From Pseudomonas sp. QTF5 (GTDB lineage: Bacteria; Pseudomonadota; Gammaproteobacteria; Pseudomonadales; Pseudomonadaceae), in the NCBI RefSeq assembly GCF_000512695.2, contig NZ_AZRW02000006.1, forward strand, positions 124,001 to 188,000: DNA of 64,000 nt. The letters run 5' to 3'. The first letter of the stretch is position 1; the number at the start of each line of letters is the position of its first letter. Made by a program: the position numbers and the translations under genes. Shown piece after piece: positions 9,825 through 20,500 of the stretch. A model generated the notes under the pieces. It ran no database searches, was not told the DNA's origin, and saw only the letters and a list, made by a program, of their open reading frames with translations.

Positions 9825-12656
9825 ATGACCGACTATAAAGCCACGCTAAACCTTCCGGACACCGCCTTCCCAATGAAGGCCGGCCTGCCTCAGCGCGAAC
9901 CGCAGATTCTGCAGCGCTGGGACAGCATTGGCCTGTACGGTAAGTTGCGCGAGATTGGCAAGGATCGTCCGAAGTTCGTCCTGCACGACGGTCCTCCGTA
10001 CGCCAACGGCACGATTCACATCGGTCATGCGCTGAACAAGATTCTCAAGGACATGATCATCCGCTCGAAAACCCTGTCGGGTTTCGACGCGCCTTATGTT
10101 CCGGGCTGGGACTGCCACGGTCTGCCGATCGAGCACAAAGTCGAAGTGACCCACGGCAAGAACCTGGGCGCGGACAAGACCCGCGAACTGTGCCGTGCCT
10201 ACGCCACCGAGCAGATCGAAGGCCAGAAGTCCGAGTTCATTCGTCTGGGTGTGTTGGGCGACTTCGCGAACCCGTACAAGACCATGGACTTCAAAAACGA
10301 GGCCGGTGAAATCCGCGCCCTGGCGGAAATCGTCAAGGGTGGCTTCGTGTTCAAGGGCCTGAAGCCTGTGAACTGGTGCTTTGACTGCGGTTCGGCCCTG
10401 GCTGAAGCGGAAGTCGAGTACGAGAACAAAAAATCCGCGACCATCGACGTGGCGTTCCCGATCGCTGATGAAGCCAAACTGGCTGCCGCGTTCGGTCTGC
10501 CGTCGCTGGGCAAACCTGCCTCGATCGTGATCTGGACCACCACCCCGTGGACCATCCCGGCCAACCAGGCGCTGAACGTTCACCCGGAATTCAACTACGC
10601 CTTGGTCGACGTCGGCGACAAACTGCTGGTGCTGGCTGAAGAGCTGGTCGAGTCGTGCCTTGCCCGTTACAGCCTGGAAGGCTCGGTCATTGCGACCACC
10701 ACCGGTAAAGAACTGGAACTGATCAATTTCCGTCACCCATTCTACGATCGTCTGTCGCCGGTTTACCTGGCCGAATACGTCGAACTGGGCGCGGGCACAG
10801 GTGTGGTTCACTCCTCGCCAGCCTACGGCGTAGACGACTTCGTGACCTGCAAAGCCTATGGCATGGTCAACGACGACATCCTCAATCCGGTGCAAAGCAA
10901 CGGCGTGTACGCGACCTCACTGGAGTTTTTCGGCGGCCAGTTCATCTGGAAGGCCAACCCGGCGATCGTCGACAAGCTGACCGAAGTCGGCGCGCTGCTG
11001 CATACCACCGTCATTGAACACAGCTACATGCACTGCTGGCGTCACAAGACCCCGCTGATCTACCGCGCCACCGCGCAGTGGTTCATCGGCATGGACAAAG
11101 AGCCAGCCACCGGCGAAACCCTGCGCAAGCGGGCGATCAAGGCCATCGAAGAAACCAGGTTCGTTCCGGCCTGGGGCCAGGCGCGCCTGCACTCGATGAT
11201 CGCCAACCGTCCGGACTGGTGCATCTCCCGTCAGCGCAACTGGGGCGTGCCGATCCCGTTCTTCCTGAACAAGGAAAGCGGCGAACTGCACCCACGCACT
11301 GTCGAGCTGATGGAAATCGTTGCCCAGCGTGTCGAAGTCGAAGGCATCGACGCCTGGTTCAAGATGGACGCCGCCGAGTTGCTCGGTGAAGAAGCGCCGC
11401 TGTACGACAAGATCAGCGACACCCTGGACGTCTGGTTCGACTCGGGCACCACGCACTGGCACGTCCTGCGCGGTTCGCACTCGATGGGCCACGAGACCGG
11501 TCCACGCGCCGACCTGTACCTGGAAGGTTCGGACCAACACCGCGGCTGGTTCCACTCGTCGTTGCTGACCGGTTGCGCCATCGACGACCACGCCCCGTAC
11601 CGCGAGTTGCTGACCCACGGTTTCACCGTTGACGAGTCCGGTCGCAAAATGTCCAAGTCCTTGGGCAACGTCATCGCGCCGCAGAAGGTCAACGACACCC
11701 TGGGCGCCGATATCATGCGTCTGTGGGTCGCTTCTACCGACTACTCGGGTGAAATGGCGGTTTCCGAGCAGATCCTGCAACGCAGTGCGGACGCCTACCG
11801 GCGCATCCGTAACACCGCGCGCTTCCTGCTTTCCAACCTGACCGGTTTCAACCCGGCCACCGACATCCTGCCGGCCGAAGAAATGCTGGCGCTGGACCGT
11901 TGGGCCGTGGATCGCACCCTGCTGCTGCAACGCGAGTTGCAAGAGCACTACGGCGAATACCGCTTCTGGAACGTCTACTCCAAGATCCACAACTTCTGCG
12001 TGCAGGAGCTGGGCGGTTTCTACCTCGACATCATCAAGGACCGTCAGTACACCACTGGCGCCAACAGCAAGGCCCGTCGCTCGGCGCAAACCGCGCTGTA
12101 CCACATCAGCGAAGCGCTGGTGCGCTGGATCGCGCCGATCCTGGCGTTCACCGCCGACGAGCTGTGGCAGTACCTGCCGGGCGAGCGTAACGAGTCTGTG
12201 ATGCTCAATACCTGGTACGAAGGCCTGACCGAATTGCCGGAAGGCTTCGAACTGGACCGTGCCTACTGGGAACGGATCATGGCGGTGAAGGTGGCGGTCA
12301 ACAAGGAAATGGAAATCCAGCGCGCGGCGAAGGCCGTCGGTGGCAACCTGCAAGCCGAAGTTACGCTGTTCGCCGAAGACGCGCTGAGCGCCGACCTGGC
12401 CAAGCTGAGCAACGAACTGCGCTTTGTGTTGATTACCTCGACTGCCACCGTTGCACCGTTCGTGCAGGCACCGGCAGACGCAGTGATCACCGAAGTTGGC
12501 GGCCTGAAGCTCAAAGTGGTCAAGTCGAGCCATGCCAAGTGCGCCCGTTGCTGGCATTGCCGTGAAGACGTCGGCGTGAACCCGGAGCATCCGGAAATCT
12601 GCGGTCGTTGCGTCGACAACATCAGCGGCGCTGGCGAGGTTCGTCACTATGCCTAA
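9825..12656 (+). CDS. ileS: Isoleucyl-tRNA synthetase
   Basis: 943 residues. Charges tRNA-Ile with editing of valine. HIGH signature in [17 protein letters not shown] near residue 58, editing domain with [15 protein letters not shown] and [21 protein letters not shown] loop [11 protein letters not shown] near residue 605, and a C-terminal zinc site CARCWHC...CGRCV. Type I (E. coli-like) enzyme. Immediately follows ribF and overlaps lspA by 8 bases. Confidence 0.97.
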   Translation: MTDYKATLNLPDTAFPMKAGLPQREPQILQRWDSIGLYGKLREIGKDRPKFVLHDGPPYANGTIHIGHALNKILKDMIIRSKTLSGFDAPYVPGWDCHGLPIEHKVEVTHGKNLGADKTRELCRAYATEQIEGQKSEFIRLGVLGDFANPYKTMDFKNEAGEIRALAEIVKGGFVFKGLKPVNWCFDCGSALAEAEVEYENKKSATIDVAFPIADEAKLAAAFGLPSLGKPASIVIWTTTPWTIPANQALNVHPEFNYALVDVGDKLLVLAEELVESCLARYSLEGSVIATTTGKELELINFRHPFYDRLSPVYLAEYVELGAGTGVVHSSPAYGVDDFVTCKAYGMVNDDILNPVQSNGVYATSLEFFGGQFIWKANPAIVDKLTEVGALLHTTVIEHSYMHCWRHKTPLIYRATAQWFIGMDKEPATGETLRKRAIKAIEETRFVPAWGQARLHSMIANRPDWCISRQRNWGVPIPFFLNKESGELHPRTVELMEIVAQRVEVEGIDAWFKMDAAELLGEEAPLYDKISDTLDVWFDSGTTHWHVLRGSHSMGHETGPRADLYLEGSDQHRGWFHSSLLTGCAIDDHAPYRELLTHGFTVDESGRKMSKSLGNVIAPQKVNDTLGADIMRLWVASTDYSGEMAVSEQILQRSADAYRRIRNTARFLLSNLTGFNPATDILPAEEMLALDRWAVDRTLLLQRELQEHYGEYRFWNVYSKIHNFCVQELGGFYLDIIKDRQYTTGANSKARRSAQTALYHISEALVRWIAPILAFTADELWQYLPGERNESVMLNTWYEGLTELPEGFELDRAYWERIMAVKVAVNKEMEIQRAAKAVGGNLQAEVTLFAEDALSADLAKLSNELRFVLITSTATVAPFVQAPADAVITEVGGLKLKVVKSSHAKCARCWHCREDVGVNPEHPEICGRCVDNISGAGEVRHYA

Positions 12657-13161
12657 TGCCGTTGGCCGTTTCGGACGGCTGAGCTGGCTCTGGTTGAGTT
12701 TGCTGGTCCTGGTCATCGACCAGGCCAGCAAGTTCTACTTCGAAGGCTCACTGAGCATGTACCAGCAAATCGTGGTGATCCCCGATTACTTCAGCTGGAC
12801 CCTGGCCTACAACACCGGCGCGGCTTTCAGTTTCCTGGCGGACAGCTCGGGCTGGCAGCGCTGGCTGTTCGCTCTGATCGCGGTGGTGGTCAGTGCGGTG
12901 CTGGTGGTCTGGCTCAAGCGCCTGGGGCGCAACGAAACCTGGCTGGCAGTCGCCTTGGCGCTGGTGCTGGGTGGCGCGCTGGGTAACCTGTACGACCGCA
13001 TTGCCTTGGGCCATGTGATCGACTTCATTCTGGTGCATTGGCAGAACCGCTGGTATTTCCCGGCGTTCAACTTTGCCGACAGCGCAATTTCTGTCGGTGC
13101 CGTGATGCTTGCACTGGATATGTTCAAAAGTAAAAAAACCGGAGAAACCGTTCATGACTGA
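12649..13161 (+). CDS. lspA: Lipoprotein signal peptidase II
   Basis: 170 residues, four hydrophobic segments. Cleaves the signal peptide of diacylglyceryl prolipoproteins in the inner membrane. Conserved blocks: [11 protein letters not shown] near residue 23, [12 protein letters not shown] near 54, [20 protein letters not shown] near 110 with the first catalytic Asp, and [11 protein letters not shown] near 143 with the second. Overlaps ileS upstream and fkpB downstream by 8 bases each. Confidence 0.96.
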   Translation: MPNAVGRFGRLSWLWLSLLVLVIDQASKFYFEGSLSMYQQIVVIPDYFSWTLAYNTGAAFSFLADSSGWQRWLFALIAVVVSAVLVVWLKRLGRNETWLAVALALVLGGALGNLYDRIALGHVIDFILVHWQNRWYFPAFNFADSAISVGAVMLALDMFKSKKTGETVHD

Positions 13162-13606
13162 ACAGGTATTGGCTGAGCAACGCATCGGCCAGAACACGGA
13201 AGTCACCTTGCACTTTGCATTGCGTCTTGAGAACGGCGACACCGTCGACAGTACCTTCGACAAAGCCCCAGCGACCTTCAAGGTTGGCGACGGCAGCCTG
13301 TTGCCAGGTTTCGAAGCAGCGCTGTTCGGCTTCAAGGCCGGCGACAAGCGCACTCTGACCATCGAGCCGGAAAACGCCTTTGGTCAGCCTAACCCGCAAA
13401 ATGTGCAGATCATCCCGCGCTCGCAGTTCAAGGATATGGAACTGTCGCCTGGCTTGCTGGTGATCTTCAACGATGCGGCCAATACTGAGCTGCCCGGTGT
13501 GGTGAAAGAATTCGATGACGCCCAGGTGACCATCGACTTCAACCACCCGCTGGCCGGTAAAACCTTGACCTTTGACGTCGAGATCATCAACGTCAAAGCG
13601 CTGTAA
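13154..13606 (+). CDS. fkpB: FKBP-type peptidyl-prolyl isomerase FkpB (SlpA)
   Basis: 150 residues. SlyD/SlpA-type FKBP: LHFALRLENGDTVDSTFDKAPATFKVGDGSLLPGFEAALFG, then the insert-in-flap region (KRTLTIEPENAFGQPNPQNVQ) and VTIDFNHPLAGKTLTF. No His-rich tail, which separates it from SlyD. GGAGAAACCGTTC precedes ATG 13154. Sits in the ileS-lspA-fkpB-ispH order widespread in gamma-proteobacteria; cytoplasmic by lack of a signal peptide. Confidence 0.92.
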   Translation: MTEQVLAEQRIGQNTEVTLHFALRLENGDTVDSTFDKAPATFKVGDGSLLPGFEAALFGFKAGDKRTLTIEPENAFGQPNPQNVQIIPRSQFKDMELSPGLLVIFNDAANTELPGVVKEFDDAQVTIDFNHPLAGKTLTFDVEIINVKAL

Positions 13607-13625
13607 CCGACCGAACTCGGTCCAA

Positions 13626-13715
13626 TGTGGGAGCGGGCTTGCTCGCGAAGGCGTCGTGTTAGTCAATATCAATGTTGAATGTCAGGGACTCTTCGCGAGC
13701 AAGCCCGCTCCCACA
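13626..13715. repeat. REP doublet
   Basis: TGTGGGAGCGGGCTTGCTCGCGAA and its complement CGCGAGCAAGCCCGCTCCCACA, with ATCAATGTTGAATGTCAGG in the spacer; located between fkpB and ispH, which are otherwise adjacent. Confidence 0.9.
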
Positions 13716-13798
13716 TTAAGATTTTCACTGTTTTCGAGCCCGGTGTTCGAATGACAGGTGGCATTACTATTTCTTGCGCGCAAGACACGAGGCACAGC

Positions 13799-14746
13799 AT
13801 GCAAATCAAACTCGCCAACCCCCGTGGCTTCTGCGCCGGTGTGGACCGGGCGATCGAAATCGTCAACCGCGCCCTGGAAGTCTTCGGGCCGCCGATCTAC
13901 GTGCGCCACGAAGTGGTCCACAACAAATTCGTCGTCGAAGACCTGCGCGCCCGTGGGGCGATCTTCGTCGAAGAGCTGGATCAGGTGCCGGACGACGTGA
14001 TCGTGATCTTCAGCGCCCATGGCGTTTCCCAGGCAGTGCGCACTGAAGCCGCAGGCCGTGGCCTGAAGGTGTTCGACGCGACCTGCCCGCTGGTGACCAA
14101 GGTGCACATCGAAGTCGCGCGTTACAGCCGCGACGGCCGTGAATGCATCCTCATCGGCCACGCCGGTCACCCGGAAGTCGAAGGCACCATGGGCCAATAT
14201 GATGGCAGCAATGGTGGCGCGATCTATCTGGTCGAGGACGAGAAAGACGTCGCCGCGTTGCAAGTCAACAACCCTGAAAGACTGGCCTTCGTCACCCAGA
14301 CCACCCTGTCCATGGACGATACCAGTCGCGTGATCGACGCCTTGCGTACTCGATTCCCGGCGATCGGCGGTCCGCGCAAGGACGACATCTGCTACGCCAC
14401 GCAAAACCGTCAGGACGCCGTCAAGCAACTGGCAGACGAATGCGATGTGGTGCTGGTGGTTGGCAGCCCGAACAGCTCCAACTCCAATCGCCTGCGTGAA
14501 CTGGCTGAACGCATGGCCACCCCGGCCTATCTGATCGACGGTGCCGAAGACCTGCAAAAGAGCTGGTTCGACGGTGTCGAGCGGATTGGCATCACGGCCG
14601 GTGCCTCCGCTCCGGAAGTATTGGTGCGCGGTGTCATCCAGCAATTGCAGGCCTGGGGCGCTACTGGCGCCGATGAACTGGCCGGCCGCGAGGAGAACAT
14701 CACTTTCTCCATGCCTAAAGAGCTGCGCGTGCGTTCACTGCTTTAA
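13799..14746 (+). CDS. ispH: 4-hydroxy-3-methylbut-2-enyl diphosphate reductase
   Basis: 315 residues. Last step of the MEP isoprenoid pathway, making IPP and DMAPP with a 4Fe-4S cluster. Cys ligands are in [12 protein letters not shown] (residue 12), [12 protein letters not shown] (near 96) and [10 protein letters not shown] (near 197); HGV and [11 protein letters not shown] carry active-site His and Glu residues. Its 3' end overlaps the convergent fimT-like gene by 32 bases. Confidence 0.96.
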   Translation: MQIKLANPRGFCAGVDRAIEIVNRALEVFGPPIYVRHEVVHNKFVVEDLRARGAIFVEELDQVPDDVIVIFSAHGVSQAVRTEAAGRGLKVFDATCPLVTKVHIEVARYSRDGRECILIGHAGHPEVEGTMGQYDGSNGGAIYLVEDEKDVAALQVNNPERLAFVTQTTLSMDDTSRVIDALRTRFPAIGGPRKDDICYATQNRQDAVKQLADECDVVLVVGSPNSSNSNRLRELAERMATPAYLIDGAEDLQKSWFDGVERIGITAGASAPEVLVRGVIQQLQAWGATGADELAGREENITFSMPKELRVRSLL

Positions 14747-15272
14747 CGCTTTTAGCCTTTCGACACAGCGCCTGCTCAGCCTTTTCGCTGCTCAGGCGCA
14801 CTCGGCCACTTCGTGCCAGTACAACCTGGAGGTGGCTGACTGGCTCACGAGTCGCGCAAATGTGCAGTCTCCCTGCCTGAAATCTCCCCTCAGACATCAG
14901 CGGTTCCCCCAGACTGCTGAACCGCACAAAACGTCTGACCCACCAATTACCGACAATCGGCGTCCGCGCATCACTCGCACTCTCCACCAGCAGCGGATTG
15001 CTGCTGTCCTCCGGCCCTTTGCCGCTGATGTCCAGAATGATCCGCCAGCCCTGACTCCAGTCGCCGTTGATGCCATGAATGACCACGCTCTGGTTGCGGG
15101 TGATGGCCAGGGTTCTGGCGTGCCGGATTCCGCTGATCAGCGACTCGGCTGCCTGTTGTCGATGGTTCGATTCGGTGAGCGTGGCAAACGCCGGACTGAC
15201 CAGCGACAGAACAATTGCGCCAATCGCCAGTCCCATAAGCAGTTCGACCAGACTGAAACCCTGTTGCGGCAT
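14715..15272 (-). CDS. fimT: GspH/FimT family pseudopilin (FimT-like)
   Basis: 185 residues. Class III leader MPQQG followed by [24 protein letters not shown], with Gly-1, Phe+1 and Glu+5 for PilD processing and methylation. The body contains [26 protein letters not shown], typical of the GspH/FimT family. ATG 15272 has GGGAG 5 bases upstream; the frame runs on to 15329 without support. Unlike in P. aeruginosa it is transcribed opposite to fimU and converges on ispH with a 32-base overlap. A minor pilin that may prime pilus assembly or DNA uptake. Confidence 0.82.
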   Translation of the reverse strand: MPQQGFSLVELLMGLAIGAIVLSLVSPAFATLTESNHRQQAAESLISGIRHARTLAITRNQSVVIHGINGDWSQGWRIILDISGKGPEDSSNPLLVESASDARTPIVGNWWVRRFVRFSSLGEPLMSEGRFQAGRLHICATREPVSHLQVVLARSGRVRLSSEKAEQALCRKAKSVKAVNARAAL

Positions 15273-15402
15273 TAGCACTCCCTCCCTGGAACGTGTGGGG
15301 CGGCGCAATCCATGCGCCTTTCGCGGCAAATCAAACGACGGGGGCCGGTCGAATGTTCTAGCGTGTAGAAGCAGGTATAGCCGACGGCAACGGAGCGCAC
15401 CG

Positions 15403-15876
15403 ATGGATCATCGTACAAAAGGTTTCACGCTGATCGAGCTGCTGATCACGCTCGCCGTGTTTCTGATCCTGATTACCTTGGCCGTTCCGGCGTTTACCCG
15501 TTCGGTGCAAAACACCAAGGCCGACACCGAGATCGGCGACCTGCAACGCGCGCTCAATTACGCGCGGCTTGAGGCGATCGACCGGGGCATTACCACCCGG
15601 GTTCGCCCGACAGCAGGCGGGAGTATCTGGACCGGCGATCTGACCGTTTATGACGGTACCGGCAACCCGGCCAATGTATTGCGGGTTGTTCCAGCGATGA
15701 GCAGTGGTGCAACTCTGACGCTAACCTCAGGAGTGACTGCGATTGATTTCAATAATCTGGGCGGTTTGTCGGCACCGTCCACGGCCGTCGTGATCAGTTA
15801 TGTACTGGGGGCACAGAGCAGGACGCTGAATGTGTGTTTGAACGGACGAATTCTATTGGGTGGAAGTTGCGGATGA
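15403..15876 (+). CDS. fimU: Type IV pilus minor pilin FimU (GspH family)
   Basis: 157 residues. Short leader MDHRTKG, then FTLIELLITLAVFLILITLAVPAF with Glu+5. The segment TEIGDLQRALNYARLEAIDRGITTRV is the GspH/FimT signature. GGAGCGCACCG gives a good ribosome binding site for ATG 15403. First gene of a tightly overlapped minor pilin operon; ATGA overlap with pilV. Minor pilins of this set form the pilus tip complex with PilY1. Confidence 0.85.
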   Translation: MDHRTKGFTLIELLITLAVFLILITLAVPAFTRSVQNTKADTEIGDLQRALNYARLEAIDRGITTRVRPTAGGSIWTGDLTVYDGTGNPANVLRVVPAMSSGATLTLTSGVTAIDFNNLGGLSAPSTAVVISYVLGAQSRTLNVCLNGRILLGGSCG

Positions 15877-16322
15877 GAGGCTGGAGCAAGCGCGCACAGG
15901 AGGGCATGACGCTGATCGAGGTACTGGTCGCGTTGTTGGTTCTGGCCGTGGGGTTGTTGGGCGCCGCAGCGATTCAGCTCAATGCGCTGAAGTACACCGA
16001 CAGCTCGCGGATGACCAGTCAGGCGAGTTTTATCGCCTACGACATGATGGACCGCATTCGCGCCAACTCCGGCGCCGATTACACCGTTACGCCACCGACC
16101 TCGGGTAATTTGAGCGTGGCCCGGGATCAGGACCTTTACGACTTCACCCGCAACATCGCCAGTTTCGGCGGCGCCACGGCGACCGGCAGCATCGCCCGCA
16201 ACCAGCGGGTGTATACCATTACCATTACCTGGGACGACTCGCGAGCCGCCAATACCGCCGACTCGCGCCGTAGTTTTGTCCTCACCAGTCGCGCCACCGT
16301 TGATCCGGCGACGACACCATGA
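15873..16322 (+). CDS. pilV: Type IV pilus modification protein / minor pilin PilV
   Basis: 149 residues. Leader ends QEG, then MTLIEVLVALLVLAVGLLGAAAIQLNAL with Glu+5; DMMDRIRANSGADYTV is typical for PilV. Start ATG 15873 overlaps the fimU stop (ATGA), and its own stop overlaps the pilW start in the same way, so these genes are translationally coupled. Inner membrane before assembly, pilus tip afterwards. Confidence 0.87.
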   Translation: MRGWSKRAQEGMTLIEVLVALLVLAVGLLGAAAIQLNALKYTDSSRMTSQASFIAYDMMDRIRANSGADYTVTPPTSGNLSVARDQDLYDFTRNIASFGGATATGSIARNQRVYTITITWDDSRAANTADSRRSFVLTSRATVDPATTP

Positions 16323-17032
16323 TCAGAGCCAATAGAGGTTTCGGCCTGATCGAATTGCTGATCGCCCTGGCGTTGAGCCTGGTGGTGATTCTGGGCGTGG
16401 CGCAGATTTTCATCGCGGCTAAAAACACCTACGTCAGCCAGAACACTGCCGCCGGCATGCAGGAAGATGCACGGTTCGTCCTGAGCAAGATGATTCAGGA
16501 AATTCGCATGGTCGGTATGTTTGGTTGTCTGGGTATGATTACCGACGCCAGCACGGCAGGGAGTTTCAATGCCAGTCAAATCACGCCGATCAGTTGGGAC
16601 AATGCCAACCTCAAGTTAACGCTTGTTACCGCCGATGTTGGCGGCAGTGGCGGGGTGCCAACCTGGACAGTAGTTTCCGACTGCCGCAACACCGCGACGG
16701 CTTACTCCGGTGCACCTGCGCCGCCGTCGGGACAGTTGGCGTTTCCGATCCGGCGTCTGGTCTACAGCTTCAGTAACGATCAACTGCTGATGGGCTCGGG
16801 TGTCGGCACGCCGACGCAGCAGGTGCTGGTGAACCATGTCAGTGCCTTCAATGTGAGCTTCGGCCTCGCCAGTTCGGCCACGGATACGGCCGCCTCCAGC
16901 TACAGCAGCAACCCGTCCGATCCGGCACGAATCCGCAGTGTGCGACTGACGCTGACGCTGAGGGACCCGAACGACCGGGTACACAGTCAAACCTTCAACG
17001 TGGTTGCCGCCTTGCGCAACCGGTTGCCATGA
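16319..17032 (+). CDS. pilW: Type IV pilus minor pilin PilW
   Basis: 237 residues. Leader MIRANRG, then FGLIELLIALALSLVVILGVAQIFIAAKNTY with Glu+5. KMIQEIRMVGMFGCLG near residue 60 and DPARIRSVRLTLTLRDPNDRVHSQTFNVVAALRNRLP at the end are family features. Start overlaps the pilV stop (ATGA). Confidence 0.87.
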   Translation: MIRANRGFGLIELLIALALSLVVILGVAQIFIAAKNTYVSQNTAAGMQEDARFVLSKMIQEIRMVGMFGCLGMITDASTAGSFNASQITPISWDNANLKLTLVTADVGGSGGVPTWTVVSDCRNTATAYSGAPAPPSGQLAFPIRRLVYSFSNDQLLMGSGVGTPTQQVLVNHVSAFNVSFGLASSATDTAASSYSSNPSDPARIRSVRLTLTLRDPNDRVHSQTFNVVAALRNRLP

Positions 17033-17043
17033 GGGGAGGGCCG

Positions 17044-17523
17044 ATGAGTATTTCTCCCATGCCCCCTCACGCCCAGCGCGGTATGGCGCTGTTGGTCAGC
17101 CTGGTGTTTCTGCTGGTGTTGACGTTGATCGGTCTTTCGTCGATGCAAAGCGCTACGTTGCAGGAAAAAATGGCCGGCAGCGTGATCCTGCGCAATCAGT
17201 CGTTCCAGGGCGCGGAAGCGGCGTTACGCGTCGGTGAAAGCGCGGTGCAACTGGACACCTATTCATTGCCGGTTTGCAGCGGTACCAGCCAATGCGCGCC
17301 GCCGGCCGAGGCGTCGGCCATCACCGCCGCCGGGTTCAATTCCACCTCGGGGGTGACCTGGATCGCCTCCGGCAACGGCTTTTACGGGGTGCAGAACATC
17401 GGCACAACCCTGACGGCCGTGAACGTGCCGAGCAATACGTCGGCAACGCTATACCGGGTGACCGCCGTGGGCATCGTGGGCAACTCGCGCAGTGTGGTGG
17501 AGAGTGTTTATGCGAAGTACTGA
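17044..17523 (+). CDS. pilX: Type IV pilus minor pilin PilX
   Basis: 159 residues. N-terminus SPMPPHAQRG then MALLVSLVFLLVLTLIGLSSMQSATLQEKMAG. Like PilX/GspK proteins it lacks Glu at +5, expected for the pilin at the very tip. GGGGAGGGCCG precedes ATG 17044; an upstream ATG at 17029 overlaps the pilW stop but has no such site. Its 3' end overlaps pilY1 by 14 bases. Confidence 0.85.
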   Translation: MSISPMPPHAQRGMALLVSLVFLLVLTLIGLSSMQSATLQEKMAGSVILRNQSFQGAEAALRVGESAVQLDTYSLPVCSGTSQCAPPAEASAITAAGFNSTSGVTWIASGNGFYGVQNIGTTLTAVNVPSNTSATLYRVTAVGIVGNSRSVVESVYAKY

Positions 17524-20500
17524 GACCCGCACAGGCTGGCGCCGGTGGTTGTTGAAGTTGTTCTGTGGCGCGGCGTTGAGCCTTTATCTGGCCGCGCCGA
17601 CTTACGCCTTCACGCCCTCGGATTCACCGCTGTTGAACGCCGTCGCCGTGGCACCCAATGTGATGCTGTTACTCGATGATTCGAAGGGTATGAACAGCAT
17701 TATCTGGGCGGCAGGCTTCGACCCGACGGTCGCACGTACCCCGGTGACTATTTGCCTCTCCAATGGTTCGTGCAACAAAGGCCGTGAGCTTGACGTGGCT
17801 GATGGCAATATTCCCTTGTCGAGTTTGAATCATGGGACATGTTCGAAGGCCGGATGGTACGGTTTTTATATGAACAGCGTTTCCGGTCTGGATTCGCTTT
17901 GCCTGAACCTTCCTGATCCGGTGGGGAGCGAGGACACCCTATATACGGCCAAATACCTGTCCTATCTGCTAAGCCTGGCGAACAATGCTGACCGGGATTT
18001 CACTGATGGTTCGATCCCCAATGATTACCGGATGAATGTGGCGCGCAACGTCTCAAAGACGTTAGTGACCAGCAACCGCTCGCTGCGCATCGGCCTGGCG
18101 ACGTTCAACCTGGCGGTTGGCTACCATAAGGATGACGGCGGTTACATTGCCCGTTCGATCAGTGATTTGTCGGCAGTCAGCGGCAGCGTGACCCAGGCTC
18201 AGGCCGATACCAACTACAACGCATTGATCGCCGGAATCGACGAGCTGAGCGCACAGGCCCATGTGCCGCTGGCTGAAGCCTATTACGAGGTCACCCGCTA
18301 TTTCCGTGGCATGGCGCCATACAACAACTCGATGGTCACCACCTACACCAGTCCGATTCAGTATCGCTGCCAGAGAAATTACGGGGTGGTGATCACCGGT
18401 GGTCTGCCGACCTTCGATCACACCTTTCCCACTGACGATCCGCTGGGCCCTAGCCGCTTACCGAACTGGGACGGTATCAGCAGTAACGATGGCGCCAACC
18501 CCGTCGGCGACAAAGAGGGCGACACCTTTTATCTGGATGACATCGCCAAGTTCGCCTTCGATATTGACATGCGGTCCACGGGTACCGACATCACAGGAAA
18601 AGGCTGGAACGCCCTGGATTTTCCCAAGCAGAACCTCAACACCTATACCGTGGGTTTCACCACGGCAAACCAGATGTTGTCGGATGCCGCCAGCTATGGA
18701 CAGGGTAAGTACTACCAGGCGACCGACGGTGCGGGGCTCAACAGCGCATTGTCTTCAGCCTTGAGCGACATCACCGCCAAGGCTGGCTCGGGTGGTAGCG
18801 GCGTGACCAATGGCACAACCCTGACCAGCAATTCGAGCTACTTCCAGACCAGCTACGATACCAAGGACTGGCACGGCACCATCAAATCCTTGGGCTTCAC
18901 ATCGGCGGGGATGGTTAACACCGCTGCGGTGCTGTGGACGACCGATACCACCATCGTGCCCGGTGCCACTGCGCCGACCTACCAGTCCTGGAATACTGAG
19001 ACCAACGCCGCTGTCACTCTGGCCTATGGCAATTTTTCCCCGGCCCAGCAGATATCCCTCAACCAGAGCTTACCCATCGGTATCACCGGCAGCGATCTGG
19101 TGGAGTGGAGCAAAGGCATCAATAAAACCGGTTTGAAAACACGCAGTGTGTTGCTCGGCGATATCATCAATTCGCCTCTCGTGCTGGCCGGTCCCACGGA
19201 CAAAACCGCGTCCGATCTGGCGGGGGATACTACCTACAGCACCTACCTCGCCACCAAAGCCGCCAACATGAACTCCAGCCTGGTGGTGAACGCCAACGAC
19301 GGTTTTGTAAACGTCATCAACTCGGCCAACGGTGTCAGACGCTACGGCTATATGCCCTCCAGTGTGCTGCCATCATTGCGCTACATCGCTGAGCCCACTT
19401 ACATCAATGGTGTGAGCCACAAATATCTGGTCGACGGTCAGCTCGGCGTGTTCGATGCTCAACTCGATAGCACCTGGAAAACCCTGGCGATTGGCGGAAC
19501 AGGAGCGGGCGGCAAAACGTTCTATGCGCTGCAACTGTTCGACGCCTCGGCCGGTAACGTGACCAGGGCATTGTGGGAAATCAGTGCGCCAGCCACGGCC
19601 AATACGGCGAACGTTTTCAATGATCTGGGTTATGCCTATGCGCGCCCGGAAGTGGCACGCTTGGCTGATGGGCGCTGGGCCGCGTTCATCTCCAACGGCT
19701 ATGGCAGCAACTCCGGGGTGGCAGCGCTGTATGTGGTGGATATTCGCGACGGTACGTTGATCAAGAAAATCGTGGTCGACAGTACAGAAACCACCAACGG
19801 CCTGTCATCGGTGAAGCTCAGGGTCAACTCGCAGAATGTAGTGCAGGCCGCCTATGGTGGCGACCTGAAAGGGCGGTTGTGGAAGTTCGATATGAGTGGC
19901 GCCACCACCGACACCTGGGGGTTGGCGTTTTCCAGCAAGCCGTTATTCACCACGGCAGGCGGCGCGACCCAGCCGATCTCCGTTCAACCATTGCTCGCCG
20001 ATCATGCATCGGGCGGCAAGGAAGTGTTTTTCGGTACCGGCAAACTCAATGAGACCGCCGACAAGACCAACAAGGATCTGCAGGCGTTCTACGCGGTATG
20101 GGATGCGGAGGGGGGCGCGGGGCAAATCACCACTTCCAGCTTGCAGGCGCAGGCGGTGACCGGTGTGTTTTCCGGCAGCACCGGGCAATTCATCACCACC
20201 AGCCAGAACGAAGTGACCTACCCGGCAAAGAAAGGCTGGTACTTGCCGCTGGTGTACAACAATGTGCTGACGGGAGAGCGGGTGATCAATCAGGCCACTC
20301 TGGTATCGGGGCGAATTGTGTTTACCACGGCCAGTATGGATAGCACGGATCCCTGTGCCAGCTTCGGCACCGGTAAACTGGTCGAACTCGATGCATTCAG
20401 CGGTAAGATGCTCAATTACGCGGTGCTCGACACCAATGCTGACGGGACGGTCGACAGCACTGACACGATTTCCAGCGGGGTGATCTTCACTGGCGGTATC

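Noticed and set aside
10917..12731. 604-codon ORF opposite ileS
   Set aside because: Antisense shadow; His/Gln/Val-rich composition typical of such frames, no domain recognised.
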